DNA of 64,000 nucleotides from Acinetobacter sp. WCHAc010034 (GCF_001696615.3 NZ_CP032279.1:1860001-1924000), one strand, 5' to 3'. Numbered from the stretch's first letter, positions 9,405-19,284 are shown. The notes: generated by a model not told the origin, from the sequence alone. Made by a program: numbers and translations.

Positions 9405-10520
9405 TTAGTCAAACAGGCCGAAGAATGATTTTTTCTTCGGCGATGAGCCGCTGCCTTCGCCGTCCATCGTTTCCTGCAGCTCTTTCAGCAGTTCACGCTG
9501 GCGCGCCGTTAAATTCACCGGCGTTTCCACCACAATGCGGCAGAGCAAATCACCCTGCATGCTGCTGCGCACCGGCTTCACGCCTTTGCCGCGCAGGCGG
9601 AACATTTTGCCGGTTTGCGTGCCTTCAGGAATCTTCAGGCTGACGCGGCCTTCAAGGGTCGGAATTTCAATTTCCTTGCCCAAAGCTGCGTCGGCAATGC
9701 TGACAGGCACATCCATATACAGGTCTGCGCCGTCGCGCTGGAAGATTTCATGCTCGCGCACCACCACTTCCACATACAGGTCGCCGGCCTGGCCGCCGCG
9801 GATAGCTTCGCCCTTGCCGCTTAAGCGCACGCGGTCGCCGTTGTCCACCCCGGCAGGAATGGTGACTTCCAGTGTCTGCTGGCGGTCCGACACGCCTGAA
9901 CCGTGGCATTTGCCGCATGGGTTCTTGATGATTTTGCCCTGGCCGCGGCAGGTGCTGCAGGTCTGCTGCACCGAGAAGAAGCCCTGCTGCATGCGCACTT
10001 GGCCTGCGCCGTGGCAGGTTCTGCAGGTTTCCACATCATTCGGGTTCTTAGAGCCTTTGCCGTCGCAGGCATCGCATGGCGCCGGCGCGGTAAAGGTGAT
10101 GGTTTTTTTCACGCCTTTAACCGCTTCTTCCAGCGTCAGCTCCATCACATAGCGCAGGTCTGAGCCTTGGCGCGCGCGCTGCTGGCCGCGGCCGCCGCCG
10201 CCGAATGCGCCGCCGAAGATATCGCCAAACTGGCTGAAGATGTCTTCCGCGCTGAAGCCGCCAAAACCGCCGCCAGCGCCGCCGCCCATGCCGCCTTCAA
10301 AGGCCTGATGGCCCATGCGGTCATACATGCTGCGCTTTTCGCCGTCCGACAGCACTTCATAAGCTTCGGCCGCTTCCTTGAATTTTTCTTCCGCTTCCGG
10401 ATTGTCCGGGTTGCGGTCAGGGTGATACTTCATCGCCAACTTACGGTAGGCTTTTTTAATTTCATCATCACTAGCGGTTTTAGCGACGCCCAAAACCTCA
10501 TAATAATCACGTTTAGCCAT
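9405..10520 (-). CDS. dnaJ: Chaperone protein DnaJ
   Basis: DnaJ delivers unfolded clients to DnaK and stimulates its ATPase. The 371-residue protein is a complete type I Hsp40. It has a J domain with HPD at 33-35, a Gly/Phe-rich linker (about 73-115), four zinc-finger repeats ([32 protein letters not shown]) near residues 146-210, and C-terminal substrate-binding domains. GAGGAG lies 14 bases upstream of the ATG. A heat-shock-type promoter precedes it at 10572-10598. dnaK is not adjacent in the window. Confidence 0.98.
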   Translation of the reverse strand: MAKRDYYEVLGVAKTASDDEIKKAYRKLAMKYHPDRNPDNPEAEEKFKEAAEAYEVLSDGEKRSMYDRMGHQAFEGGMGGGAGGGFGGFSAEDIFSQFGDIFGGAFGGGGRGQQRARQGSDLRYVMELTLEEAVKGVKKTITFTAPAPCDACDGKGSKNPNDVETCRTCHGAGQVRMQQGFFSVQQTCSTCRGQGKIIKNPCGKCHGSGVSDRQQTLEVTIPAGVDNGDRVRLSGKGEAIRGGQAGDLYVEVVVREHEIFQRDGADLYMDVPVSIADAALGKEIEIPTLEGRVSLKIPEGTQTGKMFRLRGKGVKPVRSSMQGDLLCRIVVETPVNLTARQRELLKELQETMDGEGSGSSPKKKSFFGLFD

Positions 10521-10571
10521 GTCTGGCGATGCTCCTCACGGAATTCTGTTGAATACTTAACTGTGGTGTGA

Positions 10572-10598
10572 AATTGGGGCCAAAGCGGCTTTTACAAG
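10572..10598 (-). promoter_or_regulatory. Candidate sigma-32 heat-shock promoter of dnaJ
   Basis: On the minus strand CTTGTAA, 12 bases, then CCCCAATT closely match the sigma-32 consensus CTTGAAA-N(11-15)-CCCCATNT. It lies about 50 bases upstream of the dnaJ start. Gene identity and position both support it. Confidence 0.65.
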
Positions 10599-10625
10599 GG
10601 CAAATGCTGAAAAAATTCAGCCGGC

Positions 10626-11003
10626 TTAGAAAACTGCCTTGTTTTTGAAAAACTTAGTGATGCCTTTAATCCAGGCATTCAGCAGGTACAGGAAGGCGGT
10701 GCCGGAGAATACCACGCCGGCCACGGTGCAGCCGGTGACCCATAAATAGGTGTCCCAGTAGTAGAAAAACAGCGGGATGAACCACAGCGCGGCGAAGCAG
10801 GCCAGAATCGTGTAAATCACCACGCTGCGCATCACCCAGAAGGCCTGAGCCTGGATCCAGACTTCAGCAGAGTCGAGCTGGGTGACTTTGCGCGCCAGCC
10901 AGTAGGCGAAAAAGCCGCTGACCACGGTAAACAGCGCGAAAAACATGAAGACATAAGAAATCGCAACATAGCGGCGATACTTGATAAGGCTGTCTGTCGT
11001 CAT
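10626..11003 (-). CDS. Small inner-membrane protein, unknown function
   Basis: A 125-residue protein with three clear hydrophobic segments at about residues 12-34, 55-80 and 88-110, and a basic C-terminus (KGITKFFKNK). The N-terminal MTTDSLIKYRRY is likely cytoplasmic. I recognise no catalytic motif or named family. It lies upstream of dnaJ on the same strand, but the dnaJ heat-shock promoter separates them. The ATG at 11003 is the first methionine, and the upstream sequence offers no strong ribosome-binding site. Confidence 0.75.
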   Translation of the reverse strand: MTTDSLIKYRRYVAISYVFMFFALFTVVSGFFAYWLARKVTQLDSAEVWIQAQAFWVMRSVVIYTILACFAALWFIPLFFYYWDTYLWVTGCTVAGVVFSGTAFLYLLNAWIKGITKFFKNKAVF

Positions 11004-11136
11004 GTCTCATTTAACCCCATACACTGCTCCAAAACGCCCGAATGCGCGCAGCGGTTTACTTATTAAAATTGTCAGTAAAGATCAGGTGCTACTATATTGA
11101 AAAAAACCCTATTCCGCACCCATTTTTATGACACTT

Positions 11137-14100
11137 TTATATATTCTGCTGAATTTTTTTCACCTTAAACCACTGCGCATACAGCGCAGGCAGGAAAAAC
11201 AGGGTCAGCAGGGTCGCCACAATCAGGCCGCCCATGATCGCAACCGCCATCGGCCCGAAGAAAATGCTGCGCGACAGCGGAATCATCGCCAGCACGGCGG
11301 CCAGCGCGGTCAGCACAATCGGGCGGCAGCGGCGCACGGTGGCGCCGATAATCGATGACCACGGATCATGCCCAGCCTGAATGTCCTGCTCAATCTGATC
11401 GATCAGGATCAGCGAATTGCGCATGATCATGCCGGACAGCGCAATGGTGCCGAGCATGGCCACAAAGCCGAAAGGCTTGTTGAACAGCAGCAGGAACAGC
11501 ACCACGCCAATCAGGCCCAGCGGCGCCGTCAGGAACACAATAAAGGCGCGCGACATGCTTCTGAGCTGAATCATCAGCAGCGTCATCACCACGGCCAGGA
11601 ACACCGGCATGCCGGCATTCACCGAAGCCTGCCCGCGCGCCGATTCCTCCACCGTGCCGCCGGTTTCCAGCAAATAGCCGCCCGGCATTTGCGCGCGCAG
11701 CTGCGCCAGCGGCTCAGACAGTTCCTTCACCACCGTCGCCGGCTGCAGCTGGCTGCGGATATCGGCGCGCACGGTAATGGTCGGCAGGCGGTTGCGGTGC
11801 CAGATCAGGCCTTCCTCAAAGCTGTATTCAATGCTGGCGATTTGCGCCAAAGGCACGGAGCCGCCGCCGGCGGCCGGCACGGCCAGGCTGCTGAGCGCAG
11901 CCGCATCCAGCCGTTCCGCCTGATCGCCGCGCATGCGGATTTCAATCAGCTCGCGCTTTTCGCGGTACTGGTCCAGCGCTGCCCCGCTGAGGGAACTGTT
12001 GAGGAAATTGGCCAAATCCAGGCTGGAGACGCCCATTTGGCGCGCGCGGTCCTGATCAATCTGCAGCCGGATCACCTTGCTCGGCTCGCCCCAGTCCAGA
12101 TGCACATTGGTGGTGTTCGGATTTTCAGCGACTGCAGCCGCCGCTTTCTGCGCCCATTCGCGCACGGCAGCCAAATCCTCGCCGGAAACGCGGAACTGCA
12201 GCGGATAGCCGACCGGCGGGCCGTTTTCCAGCAGCGAAACGCGGGTGCGCGCCTCCGGCAGCAGCTGGCGGATTTTTCCGCTCAGCGAACGGCGGATTTC
12301 ATCGCGCTCATCCAGTGAAGAAGCCAGTACCACGAACTGGGCAAAACTGGCCTGCGGCAGCTGCTGGTCTAAAGGCAGGTAAAAGCGCGGCGAGCCGGTG
12401 CCGACATAGGCGGTAAAATTGTCAATTCCCGGCTGCTGCGACAGGAAGCGCTCGACTTTTTCCACCGCCGCCTCTGTGGCCTGCAGCGATGCGCCTTCTT
12501 CCAGCTTGATATCCACCAGAATTTCGGCGCGGTTGGAAGGCGGGAAAAACTGCTGCGGCACGGCTTTAAACAGCAGCGCCGACAGCACAAAAATCCCCGC
12601 CGTGGCGGCGATCACGGTCTTGCGGTAAGTCACGCAGGCATCCACCCAGCGCCGGAAGCCTTGGTAAAACCGGGTCTGATAAGGGTCGTGATGCCCGCCG
12701 GCAGGATGCTCCGGCGGCTGCGGCTCCGGCTCCGGCTGGCGGCGCAGCCGCGCCCACAGGCGCTGATGCCACGGCGCTTTCCGGGCCGGGCCTGCATTGA
12801 AGTCCGGCAGCAGCTTATCGCCCAGATAAGGCACAAACAGCACGGCGGCAAACCACGACACAATCAGCGCGATAGTCACCACCTGAAAAATTGAGCGGGT
12901 GTATTCGCCGGTGCTGGAGGCCGCGGTGGCGATCGGCAGAAAGCCGGCGGCGGTAATCAGGGTGCCGGTCAGCATCGGAAAAGCGGTGGTGCGCCAGGCG
13001 TGGCCGGCGGCCTGCAGCCGCGAATAGCCCTGCTCCATTTTAACCGCCATCATTTCAACCGCGATAATCGCGTCATCCACCAGCAGCCCAAGCGCCAGAA
13101 TCAGCGCGCCGAGTGAAATCTTATGCAGGCCGACATCAAACAGCTTCATGCCGGCAAAAGTCATCGCCAGCACCAATGGAATCGACAGCGCCACCACCAG
13201 GCCGGTGCGGAAGCCTAGCGAGAAAAAGCTCACCAGCAGCACGATGATCACCGCTTCCGCCAGCACTTTCATGAACTCGCTGACGCTGCGCTTGACGGCT
13301 TCAGGCTGATCCGAAACTTTCTGCAGCTGCATGCCCAGCGGCAGGCCTTTCTGCAGGCGCGCAAATTCAGTTTCCAGATTTTTGCCCAGCGCCAGAATAT
13401 CGCCGCCTTTGCGCATGGAAACCGCAATGCCGATGCCGTTTTCGCCCATAAAGCGCATGCGCGGCTGCGCCGGCTCGCTGAAGCCGCGGTAAATTTCCGC
13501 CACATCGCCCAGCTGCACGGTTTTGCCGCCGGCCAGCAAGGGCAGGCGCTTCAGCTCATCCACGCTGTTCAGGCCGCCGCTGACCCGCACCTGAATGCGG
13601 TCAGAAGCGGTTTCAAAAAAGCCGGCGCTGGCCACGGCATTCTGCTGCTGCAGCGCCTGCTGAATCGCGCTCAGCGGAATGCCCAGCTGGGCCGCCTTGG
13701 TGTTGGAAATTTCAATCCAGATGCGCTGATCCTGCAGGCCGATCAGTTCAACTTTGCCTACATCCTTGACCCGCTGCAGCTGCAGCTGCAGACGGTCTGC
13801 GTATTCCTTTAAGGCGGCGTAGTCAAAGTCATTGCCGCTCAGCACATAAATGTTGCCGAAAGTATCGCCGAATTCATCGTTGAAAAATGGCCCCTGCACG
13901 CCGCCGGGCAGCTCATGGCGGATGTCATTGACCTTCTTGCGCACGCTGTACCAGACATCCGGGATGTCTTTGGAGCGCAGCGAGTCTTTGGCCACAAAGG
14001 TCACCAGCGATTCGCCCGGGCGCGAATAAGCCATGATGCGCTCATAATTTCCGGTGCTCATCAGCTCTTTTTCAATGCGGTCAGTGACCTGCAGCGAAAC

Positions 14101-14280
14101 TTCCTTGGCGGTGGCGCCCGGCCAGTAGGTTTGCACCACCATCACCTTAAAGGTGAACGGCGGATCTTCGCTTTGCGACAGCTTGGCATAGGACAGCATG
14201 CCGACGATGCCGAGCAGAATCATGAAATACAGAATCAGGCCTTTATTTTTCAGCGCCCATTCAGACAGGTTGAAATTCAT
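11137..14280 (-). CDS. RND efflux transporter permease subunit
   Basis: This 1047-residue protein is a full-length AcrB-superfamily inner-membrane pump with 12 predicted membrane segments and two large periplasmic loops. TM4 carries ALGLLVDDAIIAVEMM (Asp pair near residue 400), the proton-relay motif. The N-terminus reads LILYFMILLGIVGMLSY, and the middle cytoplasmic loop is Pro/Glu-rich (about 500-530). The overall sequence resembles the MdtB/YegN-like or VexF-like drug pumps rather than the AdeB subgroup. It overlaps its adaptor gene by four bases (ATGA), so the two are translationally coupled. No outer-membrane factor gene follows, so a TolC/OprM-type channel must be encoded elsewhere. Substrate unknown. 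Confidence 0.95.
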   Translation of the reverse strand: MNFNLSEWALKNKGLILYFMILLGIVGMLSYAKLSQSEDPPFTFKVMVVQTYWPGATAKEVSLQVTDRIEKELMSTGNYERIMAYSRPGESLVTFVAKDSLRSKDIPDVWYSVRKKVNDIRHELPGGVQGPFFNDEFGDTFGNIYVLSGNDFDYAALKEYADRLQLQLQRVKDVGKVELIGLQDQRIWIEISNTKAAQLGIPLSAIQQALQQQNAVASAGFFETASDRIQVRVSGGLNSVDELKRLPLLAGGKTVQLGDVAEIYRGFSEPAQPRMRFMGENGIGIAVSMRKGGDILALGKNLETEFARLQKGLPLGMQLQKVSDQPEAVKRSVSEFMKVLAEAVIIVLLVSFFSLGFRTGLVVALSIPLVLAMTFAGMKLFDVGLHKISLGALILALGLLVDDAIIAVEMMAVKMEQGYSRLQAAGHAWRTTAFPMLTGTLITAAGFLPIATAASSTGEYTRSIFQVVTIALIVSWFAAVLFVPYLGDKLLPDFNAGPARKAPWHQRLWARLRRQPEPEPQPPEHPAGGHHDPYQTRFYQGFRRWVDACVTYRKTVIAATAGIFVLSALLFKAVPQQFFPPSNRAEILVDIKLEEGASLQATEAAVEKVERFLSQQPGIDNFTAYVGTGSPRFYLPLDQQLPQASFAQFVVLASSLDERDEIRRSLSGKIRQLLPEARTRVSLLENGPPVGYPLQFRVSGEDLAAVREWAQKAAAAVAENPNTTNVHLDWGEPSKVIRLQIDQDRARQMGVSSLDLANFLNSSLSGAALDQYREKRELIEIRMRGDQAERLDAAALSSLAVPAAGGGSVPLAQIASIEYSFEEGLIWHRNRLPTITVRADIRSQLQPATVVKELSEPLAQLRAQMPGGYLLETGGTVEESARGQASVNAGMPVFLAVVMTLLMIQLRSMSRAFIVFLTAPLGLIGVVLFLLLFNKPFGFVAMLGTIALSGMIMRNSLILIDQIEQDIQAGHDPWSSIIGATVRRCRPIVLTALAAVLAMIPLSRSIFFGPMAVAIMGGLIVATLLTLFFLPALYAQWFKVKKIQQNI

Positions 14281-15389
14281 GGCTGCCCCCCTGCCTGAAT
14301 TTTCACGGCGCGGTTGTCGCGGTCCACCGGATTGACTTTCTGCTTGGCGCGCAGCAGGTGCACCCCGCCGATCACTACATAATCGGCCGGATTCAGGCCG
14401 CTGAGCACCGGCGCGCTGTCGCGGCCGTATGCGCCCAGAACTACAGGCACTTTGCGCAAGCTATGGTCAGCATTGACAGTAAAGACATAGGGCTGCCTGT
14501 CAGCCGCGTCGGCTGAAATGCTGGACAGCGGCACGCTCAGCCTGGCGCCCGGCGCGGCGCTGAAAAATACCCGCGCGCTTTGCCCCAGCTGAATGCCTTC
14601 GGCGGCGGGCAGCGCCACTTTCACGCTGTAGGTGCGCGACTGGTCGGCAGCCGGCGAGATTTCCCTGACCGCCGCATCGAATTTTTCTTCCGGCTTAGAC
14701 CACAGCGTGACCTGCGCCGGCTGGCCCGCTTTGATTCCGCCGATCGCCTGCTCCGGCACGCCGATCACCACTTCACGCCCGCTGCCGATTGCCAGCTGAT
14801 AGGCCGCCTGCCCGGCAGCGACAACTTGCCCGGCTTCAATATTGCGCGCGGTAATCACCCCGCTTTTGCTGGCCGTCAGCTGATTGTACTGCGTCTGGTT
14901 GCTGCTGACCTGATAGTTGGACTGCGCCTGCTTCAGGCTGGACAGGGCCGCCTTGTACTGGTTGTCCACGGCATCGTACTGCGAGCGGCTCACCGCATTG
15001 ACCGGCAGCAGCTGCTGAAAGCGCTTCAATTCATCTTCAGCAATTCTGGCCGCCGACTGCGCGCTTTCCAGCTGCGCGCGGGCCGCGTTCAGCTGCAGCT
15101 GCGCGTCCTTGACATCCAGCCGCGCCAGCACCTGCCCCGCCCTGACCTGATCGCCGACATCGGCATAGCGTTCAGCAACCTGCCCGGCAACGCGGAAGGC
15201 CAAAGCGGTCTGCTCCTGCGCCTGCACATCGCCGGCATAGCTTTTCTGTTCCGGCTGCGCGGCGCCGGGCTGCGCCACCATCACCACGGGGACTTCCTGT
15301 TCGGCCGGCGCTTTATCCCTGCTGCATCCCCACAAGGCCAAACTGCAGGCGGTAATCATGCTGACAACGGCGGTTTTTATCGTGCTCAT
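14277..15389 (-). CDS. RND efflux periplasmic adaptor (membrane fusion protein), lipoprotein
   Basis: This 370-residue adaptor bridges the RND pump and an outer-membrane channel. The signal sequence ends in SLALWGC, giving a lipid-anchored Cys22. The order is the usual one: a lipoyl half-motif (QTALAFRVAGQVAERYADVG), an alpha-helical hairpin (about 95-165, QLQLNAARAQLESAQSAARIAEDE), the second lipoyl half (KSGVITARNIEAGQVV), then beta-barrel and membrane-proximal domains. It is first in the operon with the pump and is divergent from a TetR-family gene across a 150-base region with a long inverted repeat, which is the expected regulatory layout. Confidence 0.94.
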   Translation of the reverse strand: MSTIKTAVVSMITACSLALWGCSRDKAPAEQEVPVVMVAQPGAAQPEQKSYAGDVQAQEQTALAFRVAGQVAERYADVGDQVRAGQVLARLDVKDAQLQLNAARAQLESAQSAARIAEDELKRFQQLLPVNAVSRSQYDAVDNQYKAALSSLKQAQSNYQVSSNQTQYNQLTASKSGVITARNIEAGQVVAAGQAAYQLAIGSGREVVIGVPEQAIGGIKAGQPAQVTLWSKPEEKFDAAVREISPAADQSRTYSVKVALPAAEGIQLGQSARVFFSAAPGARLSVPLSSISADAADRQPYVFTVNADHSLRKVPVVLGAYGRDSAPVLSGLNPADYVVIGGVHLLRAKQKVNPVDRDNRAVKIQAGGQP

Positions 15390-15450
15390 GAAGCTCGCTC
15401 TTATTTAAATCGGTTTTTTAGGGCAAAATAAGGCTTATTAAGCTGGCTGT

Positions 15451-15488
15451 TTTTTAATTAATAAACCACAGGGTACATTAATTAAAAA
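15451..15488. promoter_or_regulatory. Inverted repeat between RND operon and TetR gene, candidate operator
   Basis: TTTTTAATTAAT at 15451-15462 and its exact reverse complement ATTAATTAAAAA at 15477-15488 flank a 14-base spacer. It sits in the middle of the divergent promoter region, where a local TetR repressor would be expected to bind. Confidence 0.5.
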
Positions 15489-15539
15489 CGTGAACTGAAA
15501 TCAATAACCTTATTTGATTTTTTTTGGAATTTTTTGCAC

Positions 15540-16154
15540 ATGAATGCCGGACGCCCGAAAGACCTGGAAAAGCGCAGGCGCATCCTGGAAGCCGCCAAAT
15601 GCCTGTTTTTAGCATGCGGCTATCACGGCTGCAGCATGAACCGCATTGCGCAGGAGGCCGATGTCAGCAAGCTGACGGTATACAACCACTTTCAGGACAA
15701 GGAAACCCTGTTTACCAGCGCGATTGCCGAAACCTGCGACAGGCTGCTGCAGGCGCGCCCCATCCACCTGTCGGCAGGCAGCGATTTTCAGCAGGCGCTG
15801 CAGCAGGCCTGCGAGCTGTCGCTGAATATTGTCAATTTGCCGGAAGCGCTGAAGACCGAATACCTGCTGCTGGAGCTGGCCTCGCAGCGCAATCCGCTGG
15901 CGCAGCAGTTTTACAATGCCTCGCATGAAAAGCTCAGCGCGCTGTGGGAAAGCTTTTTTGCGCAGGCGGCCGCGCTGCGCTTCATCCGCACGGATGCGCC
16001 GCGCCGGCAAGCCGCGCTGATTTTCTCGCTGCTGCTGGGGCAGCGCCACCATGAAGTGCTGATGGGCATCCGTCCGGTTCCCGATCAGGCGGAGCGCGCC
16101 GGCATCATTCAGGACAGCATTGAGCTGTTCCTGCTGCGCTACGCCCTGCCCTGA
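15540..16154 (+). CDS. TetR/AcrR family transcriptional regulator
   Basis: A 204-residue protein with an N-terminal TetR helix-turn-helix (about residues 8-55: RRRILEAAKCLFLACGYHG and MNRIAQEADVSKLTVYNHF) and a helical ligand-binding C-terminal half resembling the TetR_C_AefR-like group. I use the ATG at 15540; a TTG two codons upstream is the only alternative and is unlikely. Being divergent from the RND adaptor and pump genes, it is probably their repressor, released by a pump substrate. That is inference from layout. Confidence 0.93.
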   Translation: MNAGRPKDLEKRRRILEAAKCLFLACGYHGCSMNRIAQEADVSKLTVYNHFQDKETLFTSAIAETCDRLLQARPIHLSAGSDFQQALQQACELSLNIVNLPEALKTEYLLLELASQRNPLAQQFYNASHEKLSALWESFFAQAAALRFIRTDAPRRQAALIFSLLLGQRHHEVLMGIRPVPDQAERAGIIQDSIELFLLRYALP

Positions 16155-16301
16155 ACGCCTGAAAAGGCCCGGCGTCAAGCCTGAACTGCATCCGCCCTGC
16201 TGCTTTTCAGGCAAACTGAATCCAACTTTTGTCTGTGCCCCGCTTGGATTGTCACTGAATCAGAGTATAGTCAAGTCAGGAACAACCGGAGAATGCTAAA
16301 A

Positions 16302-18986
16302 ATGATTCAACAAATTGACGCTCCTTTACGCGATGATGTGCGCTTGCTGGGCAATTTACTCGGCGAAACCCTCAAGCAGCATGCCGGACAAGATTTGTTT
16401 AATCAGGTTGAACAGATTCGCGCTTTAGCCAAAGGCGCGCGCGACGGCCAGGCCGAAGCGGAAAAGCAGCTGGAGCAGCTGTTTTTAAGCCTGGAGGATG
16501 AGGAAATCCTGCCGCTGACCCGCGCCTTTACCCACTTTCTGAACTTCGCCAATATTGCCGAGCAGTACCATGCCGTGCGCAGCCGCCGGCAAAGCGAATT
16601 TGATGAAAATGCGCCGTCGCCTAATCCGCTGGATCATTTATTCCAGAAATTCAAAGCCCATGAGATTTCATCAGACGCGCTGTATCAGCAGATTTGCGAG
16701 CTGAAAATTGAACTGGTGCTGACCGCGCATCCGACCGAAGTCAGCCGGCGCACGCTGATTCAGAAATATGACGGCATCAATGACTGCCTGTTTAAATTCG
16801 ACCAGCAGAAGCTGACCCCGCGCGAGCGCCAGGCCGTGCTGGAAGACTTAAAGCAGCTGATCTGCTCGGCATGGCAGACCGATGAAATCCGCCAGCACCG
16901 CCCGACCCCGGTCGATGAAGCGAAATGGGGCTTCACCACCATTGAGCAGACGCTGTGGAATGCCGTGCCGAAATTCATGCGCGAACTGGACGGCATGGTG
17001 CATGAGCACTGCGGCCAGCGCCTGCCTTTGACCATTGCGCCGGTGCGCTTCGCCTCCTGGATGGGCGGCGACCGCGACGGCAACCCGAATGTCACCCACA
17101 ACATCACGCAGGAAGTGCTGTGGCTGTCGCGCTGGAAAGCCGCTGACCTGTATGTGCGCGACATTGAAGCCCTGCGCTGGGAACTGTCGATTGAACAGTG
17201 CAGCCCGGAATTGCGCGAAGCTTTGGGCCAGGATCACCCGGAACCCTACCGCGAATACCTGCGCGAAACCCGCCAGCGCCTGAAAGCCACCCGGCACTGG
17301 CTGGCGGAAAAGCTGCGCGGCGCAGACGCCGACGACAGCCAGGCCATCAAGAGCAAGGATGAACTGCTGCAGCCGCTGCTGCTGTGCTACCGCTCGCTGA
17401 TGGACTGCGGCCTGCCGGAAGTCGCCAACGGCAAGCTGCTGGACTTCATCCACCGCGTCAACTGCTTCGGCATTGAGCTGCTGAAGCTGGATATCCGCCA
17501 GGAATCCGGGCGCCACCGCCAGGCCATTTCCGCCATTACCGAATATCTGGGCCTCGGCAATTTTGAAACCTGGACCGAACAGGCGCGCCAGAACTTCCTG
17601 CTGCAGGAGCTGCAAAGCAAGCGCCCGCTGCTGCCGAAATTCATCAATGAGCCGAAGCAGAGCCTGATTGAGCATCCGGATGTGCAGGAAGTCTTCGCCA
17701 CCATGCGCACTTTGGCGGAGCAGCCGCCGGAAAGCCTCGGCGCCTACATTATTTCCATGGCGGAATATCCGAGCGATGTGCTGGCGGTGCTGCTGCTGCA
17801 GAAAGAAGCCGGCATTCAGCATGCGCTGCGCGTTGTGCCTTTGTTTGAAACCCTGAAGGATCTGGACGGCGCCGCCGCCACCATGAACACCCTGTTCGGC
17901 ATGCACTGGTACAAGCAGCATATTCAGGGCAGGCATGAAGTGATGATCGGCTATTCCGACTCGGCCAAAGACGCCGGCTTCATGTCCGCCAACTGGGCGC
18001 AGTACCGCGCGCAGGAAGAGCTGACCGATGTGGCGAAAAAGCACGGCGTGCAGCTGACCCTGTTCCACGGCCGCGGCGGCTCCATCAGCCGCGGCGGCGC
18101 GCCGACCCAGCAGGCGCTGTTCTCGCAGCCGCCGGGCTCAATTTCCGGCGCCATCCGCGTGACCGAACAGGGCGAAATGATCCGCTTCAAGTTCGGCCTA
18201 GAAGGCATTGCGCTGCAGAATCTGGAAATTTATACCGCAGCCACGCTGGAAGCCACGCTGCTGCCGCCGCCGGAGCCGAAAGCGGAATGGCGCGCGCTGA
18301 TGCATAAAATGACCGACCTGTCGGTGCAGGTGTACCGCCAGACCGTGCGGGAAAATCCGCATTTCGTCAAATACCTGCGCACCGTGACCCCGGAGCTGGA
18401 ACTGCAGATGCTGCCTTTGGGCTCGCGCCCGGCCAAGCGCAAAGTCAGCGGCGGCATTGAATCGCTGCGCGCCATCCCCTGGGTATTCGCCTGGACGCAG
18501 ATCCGCCTGATGCTGCCGGCATGGCTCGGCACAGGCGCTGCCATCAATCAGGTGATTGATCAGGGCCAGAAAGGCGCGCTGGAAGACATGCTGCAGCACT
18601 GGCCGTATTTCCAGACCTTGATTGACATGCTGGAAATGGTGCTGTCCAAAGCCGACAGCCATGTCGCCTTATATTACGAGGCGCATTTAACCGATGACGA
18701 AGACCTGAAGCTGCTGGGCGAGCAGCTGCGCCAGCGCCTGCGCGATGCGGTGCAGACCCTGCTGGCGCTGAAAGGCGAATCGCAGCTGCTCAGCAGCAAT
18801 GACGTGCTGGATCAGTCCATGAAGGTGCGCAAGCCTTACCTGCTGCCGCTGCACCTGCTGCAGGCGGAGCTGATGAAGCGCCGCCGCGCCTATCTGGCGG
18901 ACCGCCAGGCGGAAAACACCCCGGTCGATCATGCGCTGATGGTCAGCATCGCCGGCATCGCCGCCGGCCTGCGCAATACCGGCTGA
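16302..18986 (+). CDS. ppc: Phosphoenolpyruvate carboxylase
   Basis: Ppc carboxylates phosphoenolpyruvate to oxaloacetate to refill the TCA cycle. The 894-residue protein has both family signatures: LTAHPTE with His143, and MIGYSDSAKDAG near residue 555 with the catalytic lysine. FHGRGGSISRGGAPT follows near 590, and the C-terminus ends GIAAGLRNTG, as is typical (the terminal NTG is invariant in the family). GGAGA at 16288-16292 is nine bases before the ATG at 16302 but directly abuts an ATG at 16293, so the downstream start is the right one. Confidence 0.98.
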   Translation: MIQQIDAPLRDDVRLLGNLLGETLKQHAGQDLFNQVEQIRALAKGARDGQAEAEKQLEQLFLSLEDEEILPLTRAFTHFLNFANIAEQYHAVRSRRQSEFDENAPSPNPLDHLFQKFKAHEISSDALYQQICELKIELVLTAHPTEVSRRTLIQKYDGINDCLFKFDQQKLTPRERQAVLEDLKQLICSAWQTDEIRQHRPTPVDEAKWGFTTIEQTLWNAVPKFMRELDGMVHEHCGQRLPLTIAPVRFASWMGGDRDGNPNVTHNITQEVLWLSRWKAADLYVRDIEALRWELSIEQCSPELREALGQDHPEPYREYLRETRQRLKATRHWLAEKLRGADADDSQAIKSKDELLQPLLLCYRSLMDCGLPEVANGKLLDFIHRVNCFGIELLKLDIRQESGRHRQAISAITEYLGLGNFETWTEQARQNFLLQELQSKRPLLPKFINEPKQSLIEHPDVQEVFATMRTLAEQPPESLGAYIISMAEYPSDVLAVLLLQKEAGIQHALRVVPLFETLKDLDGAAATMNTLFGMHWYKQHIQGRHEVMIGYSDSAKDAGFMSANWAQYRAQEELTDVAKKHGVQLTLFHGRGGSISRGGAPTQQALFSQPPGSISGAIRVTEQGEMIRFKFGLEGIALQNLEIYTAATLEATLLPPPEPKAEWRALMHKMTDLSVQVYRQTVRENPHFVKYLRTVTPELELQMLPLGSRPAKRKVSGGIESLRAIPWVFAWTQIRLMLPAWLGTGAAINQVIDQGQKGALEDMLQHWPYFQTLIDMLEMVLSKADSHVALYYEAHLTDDEDLKLLGEQLRQRLRDAVQTLLALKGESQLLSSNDVLDQSMKVRKPYLLPLHLLQAELMKRRRAYLADRQAENTPVDHALMVSIAGIAAGLRNTG

Positions 18987-19007
18987 CGGCTTAGGCCAAA
19001 AGCACCG

Positions 19008-19034
19008 GGCGCATCTTGATGATGCGCCTTTTTA
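19008..19034 (+). terminator. Intrinsic terminator of ppc
   Basis: GGCGCATC-ttgat-GATGCGCC followed by TTTTTATT, 21 bases after the ppc stop. Confidence 0.9.
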
Positions 19035-19284
19035 TTGACCGCTTATTCTATAATGAAGTTTTTTTCATAACTGGAATCAAAAATATTCATGAATGGCGCT
19101 GCCCGCAGCAGGCTGCGGTTAACGGCTGATTTAACGCTGTTTTTCACACTGCAAACTTTTACCGCGCGGTAAAAAATAATGAAAAGTCATGGAATTAGTT
19201 TTAACATTTTTTTTACCGCGGTGATTAAATCTTGCAAAAAAGAAGCGTATGATGTGCGCAGTTTATTTTTCGAGTGCTCATTTT
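19035..19284 (+). promoter_or_regulatory. Promoter region of the permease gene with ACCGCG palindromes
   Basis: This AT-rich leader holds a perfect 18-base palindrome, TTTTACCGCGCGGTAAAA, at about 19157-19174. A second related site, TTTTTACCGCGGTGA, follows at about 19210-19224. Two similar palindromes 50 bases apart upstream of one gene suggest a regulator binding site. No clear -35/-10 pair could be fixed. Confidence 0.4.

Noticed and set aside
18230-18547. CRISPR, prophage, plasmid or toxin-antitoxin genes anywhere in the window (placeholder interval)
   Set aside because: I looked for regularly spaced repeats, integrases, phage structural genes, replication genes and toxin pairs and found none.
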